From an uncultured Sulfitobacter sp. (lineage in GTDB: Bacteria; Pseudomonadota; Alphaproteobacteria; Rhodobacterales; Rhodobacteraceae), in the NCBI RefSeq assembly GCF_947497275.1, contig NZ_CANMFS010000003.1, positions 186,001 through 250,000 on the forward strand: a DNA stretch of 64,000 nt, given 5' to 3'. A program made the position numbers and the translations under genes. Below are positions 1-8,581 of the stretch, piece by piece (positions within the stretch are counted from its first letter, which is position 1; every line of letters begins with the position of its first letter). The notes beneath the pieces are model-generated. The model was not told the DNA's origin, searched no databases, and was given only the letters and a program-made list of their open reading frames with translations.

Positions 1-1
1 G

Positions 2-751
2 ACGATCTCGCAGGTCGCAGGCGTACCGGCTGGCAGCTGGATCGCCTACACCTTCGGCTGGCGGTGGGCGTTGTGGCTGGTTCTTGCCTGCGCGCTCCCT
101 TGTATCTGGCTCATCTGGACGCGCGTGCCGGCGGGGTTGCGGTTTCAACCGGTCACGCTTGCGGATCTGCGCGATACGGTGTCCGAAGGGCGGATGATGT
201 TCGCCATTGCCTTTACCACCAGCTTTATCGGTGCGAACTATGTGCTTTTCACCTATGTCGCCCCCCTGCTGAGCGAAACGATGGGGTTTGGTCGGGATGG
301 CATCACGGCGATCCTCGTCATTGCGGGGGTGGGTGCCGTGTTCGGCAACATCATGGGCGGCATCCTTGCAGACCGTGTGGGATGGCACCGCACATTGACG
401 GGCTTGTGCGTGGCGCAGATGCTTCTGACGCCGGGGTTTTCGCTGATGCCGTTTGGCACTGCCGTTCTCGTGATGCTGGTGTTTGCGTGGTCGCTGGCCA
501 GCTGGTCTTTCATGGCGGGCCAGCAGCTGCGGTTGATTTCGCTGGCCGGTCATCGCGCGCCGGTCGTGCTGGCGCTGAATGCTGCCGCGATCTATGTCGG
601 CGCGGCGATCGGTTCGGGTCTAGGCGGGCTGGTGATCTCCGGCTTCGGCCTCAAGGCACTGGGCCTGGCGGCGGGGATGGTTACGGCTGTCGCACTGGTA
701 CACCTGACGGTTTCCGCGCGGCTGACGCCGATCAGGCCGCATATCTCTTGA
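2..751 (+). CDS. MFS transporter, C-terminal part (truncated by window edge)
   Basis: The frame is open to the left edge, so only the last 249 residues are present. They contain several hydrophobic membrane segments and, about 120 residues in, the loop 'GGILADRVGWHRT', which matches the Asp-Arg-x-Gly-x-Arg type signature of major facilitator efflux permeases (DHA1/arabinose-efflux-like). The first visible residues 'GVPAGSWIAYTFGWRW' match the region around TM4-TM5 of this family. The substrate cannot be read from this fragment. It ends 86 nt upstream of thrS and is probably a separate unit. Confidence 0.85.
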   Translation, partial: TISQVAGVPAGSWIAYTFGWRWALWLVLACALPCIWLIWTRVPAGLRFQPVTLADLRDTVSEGRMMFAIAFTTSFIGANYVLFTYVAPLLSETMGFGRDGITAILVIAGVGAVFGNIMGGILADRVGWHRTLTGLCVAQMLLTPGFSLMPFGTAVLVMLVFAWSLASWSFMAGQQLRLISLAGHRAPVVLALNAAAIYVGAAIGSGLGGLVISGFGLKALGLAAGMVTAVALVHLTVSARLTPIRPHIS

Positions 752-837
752 CGCTGCCGCGTTGCGGCGTCACATAACCTGAACATAAAACCCGCAACCG
801 GGCGTCTCGTAGGCGCCAAACCGACGAGGAGGCCCGC

Positions 838-2784
838 ATGGCCCAGATCGCACTTACCCTTCCCGATGGCAACGCACGACACTACGACGCAGGCATCACT
901 GCGGGCGAGGTCGCCGCCGACATCTCGACCTCTCTCGGCAAGAAGGCCATCAGCGCCACCGTGAACGGCCAGCATTTCGATCTGGCGTGGCCCATAGAGA
1001 CAAATGCGGACATCGCGATCCACACCATGTCGGACGAGGCGCAGGCCAATGAGCTGGTGCGGCACGATCTGGCGCACGTGATGGCGCGCGCCGTGCAGGA
1101 AATCTGGCCCGACACACGCGTCACCATCGGCCCCGTCATCAAGGACGGCTGGTACTACGATTTTGACCGCAAGGAGCCGTTCACGCCCGAGGATCTCGGC
1201 CTTATCGAAAAGAAGATGAAAGAGATCATCAACAAGCGCGATCCCGTGCGCACTGAGGTCTGGGACCGGGACCGTGCGATCAAGCATTATGAGGATCTGG
1301 ACGAGCCCTACAAGGTCGAGTTGATCGAGGCGATCCCGGGAGACGAGCCGCTGCGCATGTACTGGCACGGCGACTGGCAGGATCTGTGCCGCGGTCCGCA
1401 TCTGCAACACACCGGCCAGTTGCCCGGTGACGCGTTCAAACTGATGTCGATTGCCGGCGCGTACTGGCGCGGTGACAGCGACCGCGCGATGCTGCAACGG
1501 ATCTACGGCGTCGCCTTTACCGGCAAGGAAAAGCTCAAGGCCCATCTCAATATGCTGGAGGAAGCCGCAAAGCGCGACCATCGCAAGCTTGGCCGCGAGA
1601 TGGACCTGTTCCATATGCAGGAAGAAGCGCCCGGGCAGGTATTCTGGCATCCGAACGGCTGGATGATCTATACTCAGCTTCAGGATTACATGCGGCGCAA
1701 GCAGCGCAGCGGCGGCTATGTCGAGGTGAACACACCGCAGGTCGTGGACCGCAAGCTGTGGGAAGCCTCGGGTCACTGGGAGAAATATCAGGATCACATG
1801 TTCATCGTCGAAGTGGACGAGGAACACGCCCGCGAAAAGTCGGTCAATGCGCTCAAACCGATGAACTGCCCCTGCCATGTCCAGATCTTCAATCAGGGGC
1901 TCAAGTCCTACCGCGACCTGCCCCTGCGCATGGCCGAGTTCGGGTCGTGCAACCGGTACGAGCCTTCAGGAGCGCTGCACGGTATCATGCGCGTGCGGGG
2001 GTTCACACAAGACGATGGTCACATCTTTTGCCGCGAGGACCAGATCGAAGCGGAAACCGCCGAATTTATTGCCTTCCTCACCGCCGTTTATCGCGATCTC
2101 GGGTTTGAAAGCTTCAAGGTCAAGTTTTCCGACCGCCCCGAGATGCGGGCGGGGTCGGACGATGTCTGGGACAAGGCCGAAGCCGCCCTGTTGGCGGCGA
2201 CCCGCGCCGCCGGCATCGAGCCGGAACTGAACCCCGGCGAAGGCGCGTTCTACGGTCCGAAGCTGGAATTCGTGCTGACCGACGCCATCGGGCGGGATTG
2301 GCAGTGCGGCACGCACCAGGTGGATTTCGTCCTGCCCGAACGGCTCGACAGCACCTACATCGGCACGGACGGGGCCAAGCATCGCCCGGTGATGCTGCAC
2401 CGCGCGACGCTCGGCTCTTTCGAGCGTTTCATCGGTATCCTGATCGAGGAACACGCTGGCAAACTGCCCTTCTGGCTCGCCCCGCGTCAGGTTGTCGTCG
2501 CGTCCATCACCTCGGATGCGGATGATTATGTACGCGAGGTCGTCGCTGACTTGCAGGCCGCCGGTGTGCGTGCCGAGGCCGACACACGCAATGAAAAGAT
2601 CAACTACAAGGTCCGCGAACATTCGGTCGGCAAAGTCCCCGTTATCCTCGCCGTGGGCAACCGCGAGGTTGAAGAACGCACCGTCTCCGTCCGCAGGCTG
2701 GGCGAAAGGCAATCGTCGGTACAACCGCTCAGTGACGTGATTGCGGCCTTCAAAACCGAAGCGACCCCACCGGACCTTCTGTAA
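838..2784 (+). CDS. thrS: Threonyl-tRNA synthetase
   Basis: Charges tRNA-Thr with threonine in the cytoplasm. The 648-residue length is normal for the bacterial enzyme. Domains in order: TGS domain (about 1-62), second additional/editing domain with 'HDLAHVMA' (about 75-225), class II catalytic core (about 240-535) and C-terminal anticodon-binding domain. The zinc cysteine lies in 'MNCPCH' near residue 344, motif 2 in '[15 protein letters not shown]', and motif 3 with a zinc histidine in '[11 protein letters not shown]' from residue 521. The ATG is preceded by a good ribosome-binding site (gaggagg). A hairpin terminator follows immediately, so it is probably monocistronic. Confidence 0.98.
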   Translation: MAQIALTLPDGNARHYDAGITAGEVAADISTSLGKKAISATVNGQHFDLAWPIETNADIAIHTMSDEAQANELVRHDLAHVMARAVQEIWPDTRVTIGPVIKDGWYYDFDRKEPFTPEDLGLIEKKMKEIINKRDPVRTEVWDRDRAIKHYEDLDEPYKVELIEAIPGDEPLRMYWHGDWQDLCRGPHLQHTGQLPGDAFKLMSIAGAYWRGDSDRAMLQRIYGVAFTGKEKLKAHLNMLEEAAKRDHRKLGREMDLFHMQEEAPGQVFWHPNGWMIYTQLQDYMRRKQRSGGYVEVNTPQVVDRKLWEASGHWEKYQDHMFIVEVDEEHAREKSVNALKPMNCPCHVQIFNQGLKSYRDLPLRMAEFGSCNRYEPSGALHGIMRVRGFTQDDGHIFCREDQIEAETAEFIAFLTAVYRDLGFESFKVKFSDRPEMRAGSDDVWDKAEAALLAATRAAGIEPELNPGEGAFYGPKLEFVLTDAIGRDWQCGTHQVDFVLPERLDSTYIGTDGAKHRPVMLHRATLGSFERFIGILIEEHAGKLPFWLAPRQVVVASITSDADDYVREVVADLQAAGVRAEADTRNEKINYKVREHSVGKVPVILAVGNREVEERTVSVRRLGERQSSVQPLSDVIAAFKTEATPPDLL

Positions 2785-2795
2785 CAATTGCGATG

Positions 2796-2818
2796 ACGGA
2801 GGGCAAATTGCCCTCCGT
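2796..2818 (+). terminator. Rho-independent terminator of thrS
   Basis: A 9-bp perfect stem, acggagggc / gccctccgt, with a 5-nt loop (aaatt) begins 12 nt after the thrS stop codon and is followed by TTT. The loop bases can extend the stem. The T-run is short, so termination strength is uncertain. Confidence 0.75.
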
Positions 2819-2986
2819 TTGTTACAGGACTTGCGACATTTTGCGCATTGACGGATTTAATTCACACGCGCAGGCCCTGATTTCTGACAGCAGCGTGACA
2901 CACTGCGTCGTGAGTGGATTTTGCACTTTGGCGCTGCTTTACTTGGGATATTGTAAGTTCACAGAGCATCAAAAGGGAGAATTACG

Positions 2987-3289
2987 ATGTCCACAACTTT
3001 GAAAACACTCGCCATCGCAAGCGCGGTCGCCACGTCGGTCGCCGGTATGACGACGACCGCGACCGCCGCTTCGAAAGAGAAGTGCTATGGCGTGTCGCTC
3101 GCCGGCCAGAACGATTGCGCCGCCGGGCCGGGAACCACCTGTGCCGGGACGTCTGTCACGGACTATCAAGGCAATGCCTGGACGCTGGTGGACGCTGGAA
3201 CCTGCGAGGAAATCGATCTGCCCGAAATGGCCGACGGCTCCGACCGGTCAGGTTCGCTTGAACCGCTCGAGCGTGATTTGCCCGCGTAA
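2987..3289 (+). CDS. bufA1: BufA1-type bufferin precursor (DUF2282)
   Basis: A 100-residue secreted peptide. Residues 1-28 form a signal peptide ending at Ala-rich 'TTTATAA'. The mature part has exactly four cysteines, at 33, 44, 52 and 73, in the contexts 'EKCYG', 'NDCAAG', 'TTCAG' and 'AGTCEE', the DUF2282/BufA1 pattern. In this family an MNIO enzyme converts some of the core cysteines to thiooxazole-type groups and the exported peptide buffers periplasmic copper. The C-terminal 25 residues are acidic and serine-rich. The ATG follows 'aaaagggagaattacg'. The gene heads a four-gene operon with the DUF692, DUF2063 and DoxX genes. Function is inferred from family and context. Confidence 0.88.
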   Translation: MSTTLKTLAIASAVATSVAGMTTTATAASKEKCYGVSLAGQNDCAAGPGTTCAGTSVTDYQGNAWTLVDAGTCEEIDLPEMADGSDRSGSLEPLERDLPA

Positions 3290-3357
3290 ACAGAATGCGC
3301 CGGATCTGCATATGACTGTATCCGGCGCACTTGAAGACTGGTCCGGAGGTCTTTGAA

Positions 3358-4218
3358 ATGTATCACTCTTCTGCCCCGTCGACCCGACTGCCGAACGCTG
3401 CCGGCGTTGGATACAAGCCGCAACATTTCACTGACCTTACACGTGATCCAGGGGCCGTGGCCTGGGTCGAGATCCACGCTGAGAACTATATGGGTGACGG
3501 CGGGCGACCACATGCCCAGCTGCGCGCGCTCACAGAAATTTTCGCTCTTTCGGTGCATGGCGTCGGCCTTTCCATCGGGGGCGAGGCACCGCCGGACAAG
3601 GCGCACATGGCGCGACTGCGCAAGTTGATCGAGACCTACGCGCCGCAAAGTTTTTCTGAGCATCTGGCGTGGTCGACCCACGGGGCCGAATTCCTGAATG
3701 ATCTGCTGCCCCTGCCCTACACTGACGCGACACTTGTCCGGGTGGCTGGTCATATCGACACCGTGCAGCAGTCCGTGGGGCGGCAAATGCTGCTGGAAAA
3801 CCCGTCGAGCTATCTAGCATTCACCGAAAGCACCTTGTCCGAAACCGATTTTTTGGCCGAACTTGTGCACAGAACCGGCTGTGGATTACTGCTGGATGTC
3901 AACAACGTCTTCATTTCGTCCACAAACCTTGGGCTCGACCCGCGCACTTACATTGACAGCTTCCCACTTGACGCCGTTGGCGAGATCCATGTCGGCGGTC
4001 ACGATGAGGACATGGACGAGCATGGTGCGCGACTGTTGATCGACAGCCACGGTGCCCAGGTCGTCGACCCCGTTTGGGCGCTGCTAGATCACACACTGGC
4101 GCGCAGTGGTCCGCGTCCTGTTCTCGTCGAGTGGGACACCGACGTGCCCGACTGGGAGGTCCTGCGCGACGAGGCCGACCGCGCCGCGGCCGCGCTGGCT
4201 TGCATTCGGACGCCGTGA
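3358..4218 (+). CDS. bufB1: MNIO-family bufferin-modifying enzyme (DUF692)
   Basis: A 286-residue TIM-barrel-type DUF692 protein of the multinuclear non-heme iron-dependent oxidase (MNIO) family, which modifies cysteines of a partner RiPP precursor. Family blocks appear in order: 'GVGYKPQH', 'WVEIHAENYM', 'SVHGVGLSIGG', 'SEHLAWS', 'LLENPSSYL', 'GLLLDVNNVFIS', 'EIHVGGHD', 'LIDSHG' and 'LVEWDTDVP'. The His, Asp, Asn and Glu residues in these blocks supply the iron ligands in characterised members. The ATG at 3358 is chosen over an upstream in-frame start because a ggaggt box lies 7 nt before it. The stop overlaps the next start by one base (TGATG). Upstream is its predicted substrate, bufA1. 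Confidence 0.93.
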   Translation: MYHSSAPSTRLPNAAGVGYKPQHFTDLTRDPGAVAWVEIHAENYMGDGGRPHAQLRALTEIFALSVHGVGLSIGGEAPPDKAHMARLRKLIETYAPQSFSEHLAWSTHGAEFLNDLLPLPYTDATLVRVAGHIDTVQQSVGRQMLLENPSSYLAFTESTLSETDFLAELVHRTGCGLLLDVNNVFISSTNLGLDPRTYIDSFPLDAVGEIHVGGHDEDMDEHGARLLIDSHGAQVVDPVWALLDHTLARSGPRPVLVEWDTDVPDWEVLRDEADRAAAALACIRTP

Positions 4219-4973
4219 TGCCTGTCACCCAAGCACAGTTCCGCACCGCCCTGCTTAATGCCGATGCGCCGGTTCCTGCGGGGTTGGACGACGGGGGCGG
4301 CGCGCCTGCGGGTGCCCGATACGATGTCTACCGCAACAACGTCACCGCGTCGCTGGTCGATGCGATGAAACTGGCCTTCCCCACCGTGAGACTGCTGCTG
4401 GGCGCGCAGAACTTTGACCCGCTGATGCCGCACTTCGTCCGTGCGCACCCGCCCCGATCGCCTTTGATGATGTATTACGGCGTCGAGTTTCCAGCATTCC
4501 TCGAGAACTTCCAGCCGCTCGCTCACTTAGGTTATCTTGCGGATATCGCGCGGATCGATCTTGCGATGCGTACTTCTTATCATGCGGCCGATGCACGTCC
4601 GCTCGACCCGTCGATTTTTCAGCAGCCGCCCGAAACACTGGAAGACACCCGGCTTCGACTGGCACCGGCGACGCAAATCCTGAGGTCGCATTGGCCGATA
4701 TTCGATCTTTGGCGTCGCGCGACCGATCCCACGGCACCAAAGCCCCGTACAGCAGCGCAGGCGGTATTAATTACCCGCCCCGCCTTCGACCCGGCCTTGC
4801 ACCTGCTGCCCGAAGGGGCTGCGACCTTTTTACTTTCGGTGCGTGATCAACCACTTGGCGCATCCGTCGAGGCAGCACAGGTCGCAGCGCCCGGTTTCGA
4901 TTTTGGGGCGACTCTGGCGCTTTTGCTAGAAAATCACGCTTTTGCACACTCGACAGAGGACTCTTCGAAATGA
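4218..4973 (+). CDS. bufC1: BufC/HvfC-like partner protein (DUF2063)
   Basis: A 251-residue protein. The N-terminal domain (about 1-95) has the DUF2063 signature 'ARYDVYRNNVTASLVDAM' followed by 'AFPTVRLLLG'. DUF2063 proteins accompany MNIO enzymes and are thought to recruit the precursor peptide, comparable to MbnC with MbnB in methanobactin synthesis. The start is the ATG overlapping the bufB stop by one base, so translation is coupled; an upstream in-frame extension lies inside bufB and is rejected. The stop overlaps the start of the DoxX gene (ATGA). Confidence 0.88.
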   Translation: MPVTQAQFRTALLNADAPVPAGLDDGGGAPAGARYDVYRNNVTASLVDAMKLAFPTVRLLLGAQNFDPLMPHFVRAHPPRSPLMMYYGVEFPAFLENFQPLAHLGYLADIARIDLAMRTSYHAADARPLDPSIFQQPPETLEDTRLRLAPATQILRSHWPIFDLWRRATDPTAPKPRTAAQAVLITRPAFDPALHLLPEGAATFLLSVRDQPLGASVEAAQVAAPGFDFGATLALLLENHAFAHSTEDSSK

Positions 4974-5518
4974 CGTCTCTGATCTCGCGCTGCCTCACCC
5001 TGACCGCCACGTTAACACGGGCCGACTGGCTGCTGCCGACCCTTGCAAGGCTGCTTTTTGCGGCGGTTCTGTTGATGTATTTCTGGGTGTCAGGGCTGAC
5101 TAAACTGGGCGACGGTCTGGCAGGCATCTTCACGCCCTCAACCGGCGCTTATGTTCAGATCTTCCCGCGCATGATGGAAGCAGTCGGCTATGACATCGAA
5201 CAATTCGGCGTGCTGGCCCGACTGGTCGTGCTCGCTGGCACATGGGCGGAGTTCATCCTGCCCGCCCTGATCGTCGCGGGCCTTCTGACCCGTCTGGCGG
5301 CCTTCGGCATGATCGGATTCATCGTCGTGCAATCCTTGACCGATCTCTACGGCCACAATGGGTGGGATGATCCGAAGGTTCTGGGTGCGTGGTTCGATCG
5401 TTTTTCCGACGCCGCGATCCTGGACCAACGGGCGTTGTGGGTCTTTCTATTGATCGTTCTGGTGATCAAGGGGGCAGGACCGCTGTCAATTGATCGCGCG
5501 TTGACGCCGCGCGCCTAG
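4970..5518 (+). CDS. bufD: DoxX-family membrane protein of the bufferin operon
   Basis: A 182-residue inner-membrane protein with about four hydrophobic helices, beginning around 'LLFAAVLLMYFWVSG', and the DoxX-type phrase 'TWAEFILPALIVAGLLTRL'. DoxX proteins often end bufferin and related operons; a redox or electron-supply role has been proposed but is not proven. The ATG overlaps the bufC stop (ATGA), so all four genes are probably co-translated. It converges on the ArsC-like gene, with the two stop codons overlapping by 4 nt. Confidence 0.85.
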   Translation: MTSLISRCLTLTATLTRADWLLPTLARLLFAAVLLMYFWVSGLTKLGDGLAGIFTPSTGAYVQIFPRMMEAVGYDIEQFGVLARLVVLAGTWAEFILPALIVAGLLTRLAAFGMIGFIVVQSLTDLYGHNGWDDPKVLGAWFDRFSDAAILDQRALWVFLLIVLVIKGAGPLSIDRALTPRA

Positions 5519-5838
5519 AGGGCCGCGCGCACTTCTGCCTCGGTCGCATCGGTCCAGCCCAGAAACAGGCCCTCGCCCGCTGCGACAAGGGGGCGTTTCA
5601 TCAACGCGGGATGCGCCGCGATGAGGTCAAGCGGGGGCGCAGTGCGCTCTTGCTCTGACAGTCCCCGCCAAGTAGTTGAGCGGGTATTGAGCATCGCATC
5701 ACCGAAAAGCATGTGCGCCTGCGCAAGAACCCCCTGCGGCACCCCTTCGGCGCGCACATCGACCAACTGCGCCTCGGGCAGTGCCTTGACCGCCCTGCGA
5801 CAGGAGTCGCAGTTTTTCAGCCCGTATATCTTTATCAC
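5515..5838 (-). CDS. ArsC/Spx-family thioredoxin-fold protein (YffB-like)
   Basis: A 107-residue protein of the ArsC/Spx thioredoxin-fold family. The N-terminal 'IYGLKNCDSCRRA' gives a CxxC pair at Cys10 and Cys13, and 'DAMLNTRSTTWRGL' and 'LMKRPLV' are family blocks. Its length fits the short YffB-like branch, whose substrate is unknown, better than true arsenate reductases (about 140 residues). No arsenic resistance genes are nearby. Its stop overlaps the end of the bufferin operon on the other strand. Confidence 0.85.
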   Translation of the reverse strand: MIKIYGLKNCDSCRRAVKALPEAQLVDVRAEGVPQGVLAQAHMLFGDAMLNTRSTTWRGLSEQERTAPPLDLIAAHPALMKRPLVAAGEGLFLGWTDATEAEVRAAL

Positions 5839-6013
5839 GCAGGTTTCTCCTTCATTTTAGCCCCCAAAAGCCATTTGCAGCCGGAATTTTCAATGATTTC
5901 CTTGATTTTTTCCGAGATTGGGCAATCTTTTTAATGTGGGCTGTCCGGTCTTGTCGCCGGAAGCACATCCCGCGCGAGCGGGGGTTGAGACTATCAAAGG
6001 AGGCTCGGAAACG

Positions 6014-6220
6014 ATGCCAACGGGAACGGTAAAGTGGTTTAACACAACAAAGGGGTATGGTTTCATCGCTCCTGACGGCGGGGGCAGCGATGTATTCGTG
6101 CACATCTCCGCGGTCGAACGGTCGGGGCTGACAGGCCTTGCAGATGATCAGAAAGTCAGCTTTGAGCTGAGCGAAGGGCGTGACGGACGGCAGATGGCGT
6201 CCGATCTGTCACTTTTATAA
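6014..6220 (+). CDS. CspA-family cold-shock protein
   Basis: A 68-residue single cold-shock domain that binds single-stranded RNA or DNA. 'GTVKWFNTTKGYGFIAPDGG' contains RNP1 (KGYGFI) and 'DVFVHIS' is RNP2. The start at 6014 is set by a strong aaaggaggc box 10 nt upstream; a longer in-frame extension to 5918 is rejected. The AT-rich stretch 5880-5940 upstream probably carries the promoter and a long 5' leader, as is usual for csp genes, though no clear -35/-10 pair could be fixed. Confidence 0.95.
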   Translation: MPTGTVKWFNTTKGYGFIAPDGGGSDVFVHISAVERSGLTGLADDQKVSFELSEGRDGRQMASDLSLL

Positions 6221-6228
6221 GGCCGCAT

Positions 6229-6249
6229 TCCCCGGCGGTCAGCCGGGGA
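6229..6249. terminator. Hairpin between convergent csp and secreted-protein genes
   Basis: An 8-bp perfect stem (tccccggc / gccgggga) with a 5-nt loop lies in the short gap between two convergent genes and could end transcription from both sides. Neither side has a clear T-run, so it may work poorly as an intrinsic terminator. Confidence 0.45.
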
Positions 6250-6256
6250 TCATCAC

Positions 6257-6553
6257 TTAATCAAAGGTGCAGCCTTTGGTCCCGACGGGACAATGCGCGC
6301 GGGTGCGGTGAACATACCGGCGTTTCACATGGTGCTTTTTCTTGGCAACGGGATGCGCCATCACCTGTTGATAGGTCGTGTGGACGTTCGGCGTCCCGCA
6401 GCAGATGACACCGCTGATCGTCACCGGTTGCAGACCCGCCGGACAGTAATTTTCCGACGAAGGATACGGATAGATCTTCATCTCCGCCACCGCCGTTTGC
6501 GGCAGCGCGGTCATCAGGCCGAGGAGAGCGAGGGTGGATAAACCTTTGATCAT
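6257..6553 (-). CDS. Small secreted Cys-containing protein, unknown function
   Basis: A 98-residue protein with a clear signal peptide ('MIKGLSTLALLGLMTALP', cut near 'TAVA') and a mature part with five cysteines ('NYCPAG', 'GVICCGT', 'HCPVGTKGC') and a basic His/Lys/Arg-rich stretch 'VAKKKHHVKRRYVHRTR'. The ATG at 6553 is preferred to one nine codons upstream because an aaagga box precedes it at normal spacing. No function is recognised. Paired cysteines in an exported protein suggest disulphides or metal binding. Confidence 0.7.
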   Translation of the reverse strand: MIKGLSTLALLGLMTALPQTAVAEMKIYPYPSSENYCPAGLQPVTISGVICCGTPNVHTTYQQVMAHPVAKKKHHVKRRYVHRTRAHCPVGTKGCTFD

Positions 6554-6697
6554 GCGCGTGGTCCTTTGATTGCGTCCCATGCGCCCAGTTTTGCGGATGG
6601 GGGCACGTCTGTCCAGTTATTTACAGTTTGAATTGCAGCGGTTGCGCCGCAGGAGTTTAATCAGAGCACCACGCCCGAACCGAGGGGCCGAAAGCAA

Positions 6698-6729
6698 AGC
6701 GCCCGCCCCGTGGGGGCGGTTCGGGCGCT
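6698..6729 (-). terminator. Putative terminator downstream of the SieB-like gene
   Basis: Read on the minus strand, agcgcccg ... cgggcgct forms an 8-bp stem around a GC-rich loop, followed by TTGCTTTC. It lies about 34 nt beyond the stop of the AT-rich membrane gene at 6763. Confidence 0.5.
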
Positions 6730-6762
6730 GCCCAATCGGAGATTGGACACTGATGCAAAACA

Positions 6763-7347
6763 CTAAACTCTAGTTACCGGATTTATTGATAGCTCCGCGC
6801 CGACCACGGACCTAAGAAATTCAAGCTGATCTCCTCGAGGCTTTTCATAGAACCGCTGCAAGTCTGCGAATGCCACACGTTCCTTTCCAAGGCTAGAGAT
6901 AGTGTACGTATCTTGATCTGAATAGAAAATCGTATCGGCAAAGTAGATAAGGCCGTTGCGTCGCAGTTCCCTAACGAATGGATTGCTCGAAAACAGTCTT
7001 ACGGCATCAGGTTCCTGCGTTCTAACGAAATCTAGGATTATTTCCGCTTCAAAAGAAAGCCTTACCCCTCTAACCTTCGATACTCTTTTTCTTTGGTCGT
7101 TCCAGCGCCCAAGTGCAGACCAAACGGCTAGTATCGCCCAGGTAGCACAAAGCCCGAAAATCACTAATAGACCGATCACAATCCAATGCCGGTGCTGTTC
7201 TACAAAAACAGAAATATTAAGTCGCTCGACTACATCAAACGGGTTGAAGATAAGAACGGAAAATACCACCAATAGTACGAAAAGAAGCTGTCGAGGATGG
7301 ACGGTACTTTCAATCGATATCCATATTCGATTTATTAAGTCTGCCAC
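6763..7347 (-). CDS. Two-TM membrane protein resembling superinfection exclusion B (SieB) family
   Basis: A 194-residue protein. Two hydrophobic helices (about 19-37 and 53-76) flank 'FNPFDVVERLNISVFVEQH', and a soluble domain follows with 'LSFEAEIILDFVRTQE', 'FVRELRRNGLIYFAD' and 'YTISSLGKERV'. The architecture and the spacing of the helices resemble the chromosomal SieB-like family named after the lambda protein that aborts superinfecting phage, but identity is judged by eye only. The gene is clearly AT-richer than its surroundings (22 G/C of 60 bases at 7201-7260) and stands alone between GC-rich housekeeping genes, which suggests horizontal acquisition. Confidence 0.55.
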   Translation of the reverse strand: MADLINRIWISIESTVHPRQLLFVLLVVFSVLIFNPFDVVERLNISVFVEQHRHWIVIGLLVIFGLCATWAILAVWSALGRWNDQRKRVSKVRGVRLSFEAEIILDFVRTQEPDAVRLFSSNPFVRELRRNGLIYFADTIFYSDQDTYTISSLGKERVAFADLQRFYEKPRGDQLEFLRSVVGAELSINPVTRV

Positions 7348-7415
7348 AAAATGTTCCCATTTTCAGTTGCAACTAGAGCGCTTGGCCGCGCCTCGCAGCG
7401 CGCCCGTTTTGAACT

Positions 7416-7456
7416 TGAAACGCTCCACTGGAGCGTTTCATCCCCGCTACGCGGGG
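7416..7456. repeat. Two adjacent perfect hairpins at the 3' end of thyX
   Basis: An 11-bp perfect inverted repeat (tgaaacgctcc / ggagcgtttca, 3-nt loop) at 7416-7440 is followed by ccccgc-tac-gcgggg at 7442-7456, which overlaps the thyX stop region. They could be thyX terminator or mRNA-stabilising structures. No clear T-run follows on either strand. Confidence 0.55.
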
Positions 7457-8376
7457 TCGTTCAAAACCCCCTCAAACTCCCGCCATTCTCCCTTACTCAT
7501 CCCGCTGTTCTCCTGCGTGACCTCCTCGCCCTTCAGCATCCGCCGCACACAGTCCAAAGCCTTGCCGGACAGGGTCGCCCCGCCCAGACGGTAGTCCTCG
7601 AACGCGCCGTAGGCGGCCGGCACCCAGTCTGCGACGACCTTGCAGATGGCGTCGGCGTAGACGCGGATCTCAAATTGGGCGTGGCTGTCGGCGCGCAGGC
7701 GCAGGAAGTGGAAGAGGTTGTGCAGATCCACCTTCCAGTACCATTGGGTATAGATGTTGGCGGGCAGGTTCATGCGGGCCAGCTCGCGCGCGAGGCCGTC
7801 TTGCGGCTCCCCGTCCGGCCCCTCCTCACCGATCATCGCCTGATAGTTGTCATAGGCCCGCGCGCTGTCAGATTTGAGGATCTCCAGCACGCGCGCGGCC
7901 TCGGCGCCTTCCAGAACGCCGCCGCGCCCCTGGTTGTTCACCACGCTCTGCGCGTTGATGTGCTGTGGTTCGGGGATATAGAATTCACGGTCGAGGATCG
8001 AATAGCGGGCCGAGTATTCGTTGACGTTGGCGGTGCGGTGGCGGATCCACTGACGGGCGACGAAGACGGGCAATTTGACGTGCAGCTTGATCTCGCACAT
8101 CTCGAAGGGGGTCGAATGCCAGTGCCGCATCAGGTAGCGGATCAGCCCCTCGTCGTTCTGCACCGACTTTGTGCCCCTGCCATAGCTGACGCGGGCCGCC
8201 TGACAGATCGCGGCATCGTCGCCCATGTAATCGATCACCCGGATAAAGCCGTGATCGAGTACCTCATGCGCGGTATAGAGATGCGCCTCCATCCCCGGTG
8301 CGACGGCGCGCAATGTGGGCTGTGCGTTGGCACGCAGGGCATCGATTTCGGCTTGTTGTTCTGGATCGAGCGGCAT
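7447..8376 (-). CDS. thyX: FAD-dependent thymidylate synthase
   Basis: Makes dTMP from dUMP using methylene-tetrahydrofolate, FAD and NADPH; it replaces ThyA in many alphaproteobacteria. The 309-residue protein has the ThyX signature RHRx7-8 with '[15 protein letters not shown]' at residues 112-126, plus '[20 protein letters not shown]' just before it and '[18 protein letters not shown]' towards the C-terminus. The ATG at 8376 has an aaaggac box upstream. The unit appears monocistronic. Confidence 0.97.
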   Translation of the reverse strand: MPLDPEQQAEIDALRANAQPTLRAVAPGMEAHLYTAHEVLDHGFIRVIDYMGDDAAICQAARVSYGRGTKSVQNDEGLIRYLMRHWHSTPFEMCEIKLHVKLPVFVARQWIRHRTANVNEYSARYSILDREFYIPEPQHINAQSVVNNQGRGGVLEGAEAARVLEILKSDSARAYDNYQAMIGEEGPDGEPQDGLARELARMNLPANIYTQWYWKVDLHNLFHFLRLRADSHAQFEIRVYADAICKVVADWVPAAYGAFEDYRLGGATLSGKALDCVRRMLKGEEVTQENSGMSKGEWREFEGVLNDPA

Positions 8377-8581
8377 GGCGGTGTCCTTTGCGCGGCGGTG
8401 GTGTGGATTCGCCCCTGACTATATCTGGCGGACAGACGCTTCGGAACCGCGATATAGGGTATTGTTTTTTGACCATAGTTCGACGCTTTGTTTTGGCATG
8501 TCCGTACGCGGCGTTGACAAGAAGACCAGACAGACTTGAATGTGCCAAACAACGATAAATAAGCTTTTTGAGGGCAGAACA

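Noticed and set aside
592..1878. Long open frame antisense to thrS (over 400 codons)
   Set aside because: It lies wholly opposite a clear thrS and has no family features; long antisense frames are common shadows in GC-rich genes, and similar ones oppose ppk1, scpA, pccA and pccB.
2793..3002. Short frame between thrS and bufA1
   Set aside because: It starts inside the thrS terminator hairpin and overlaps the bufA1 start, with no family match; the stretch is better explained as terminator plus bufA1 promoter and leader.
5515..5838. Arsenate reductase assignment for the ArsC-like protein
   Set aside because: The protein is about 30 residues shorter than true ArsC, and no arsenic genes adjoin; YffB-like is safer.
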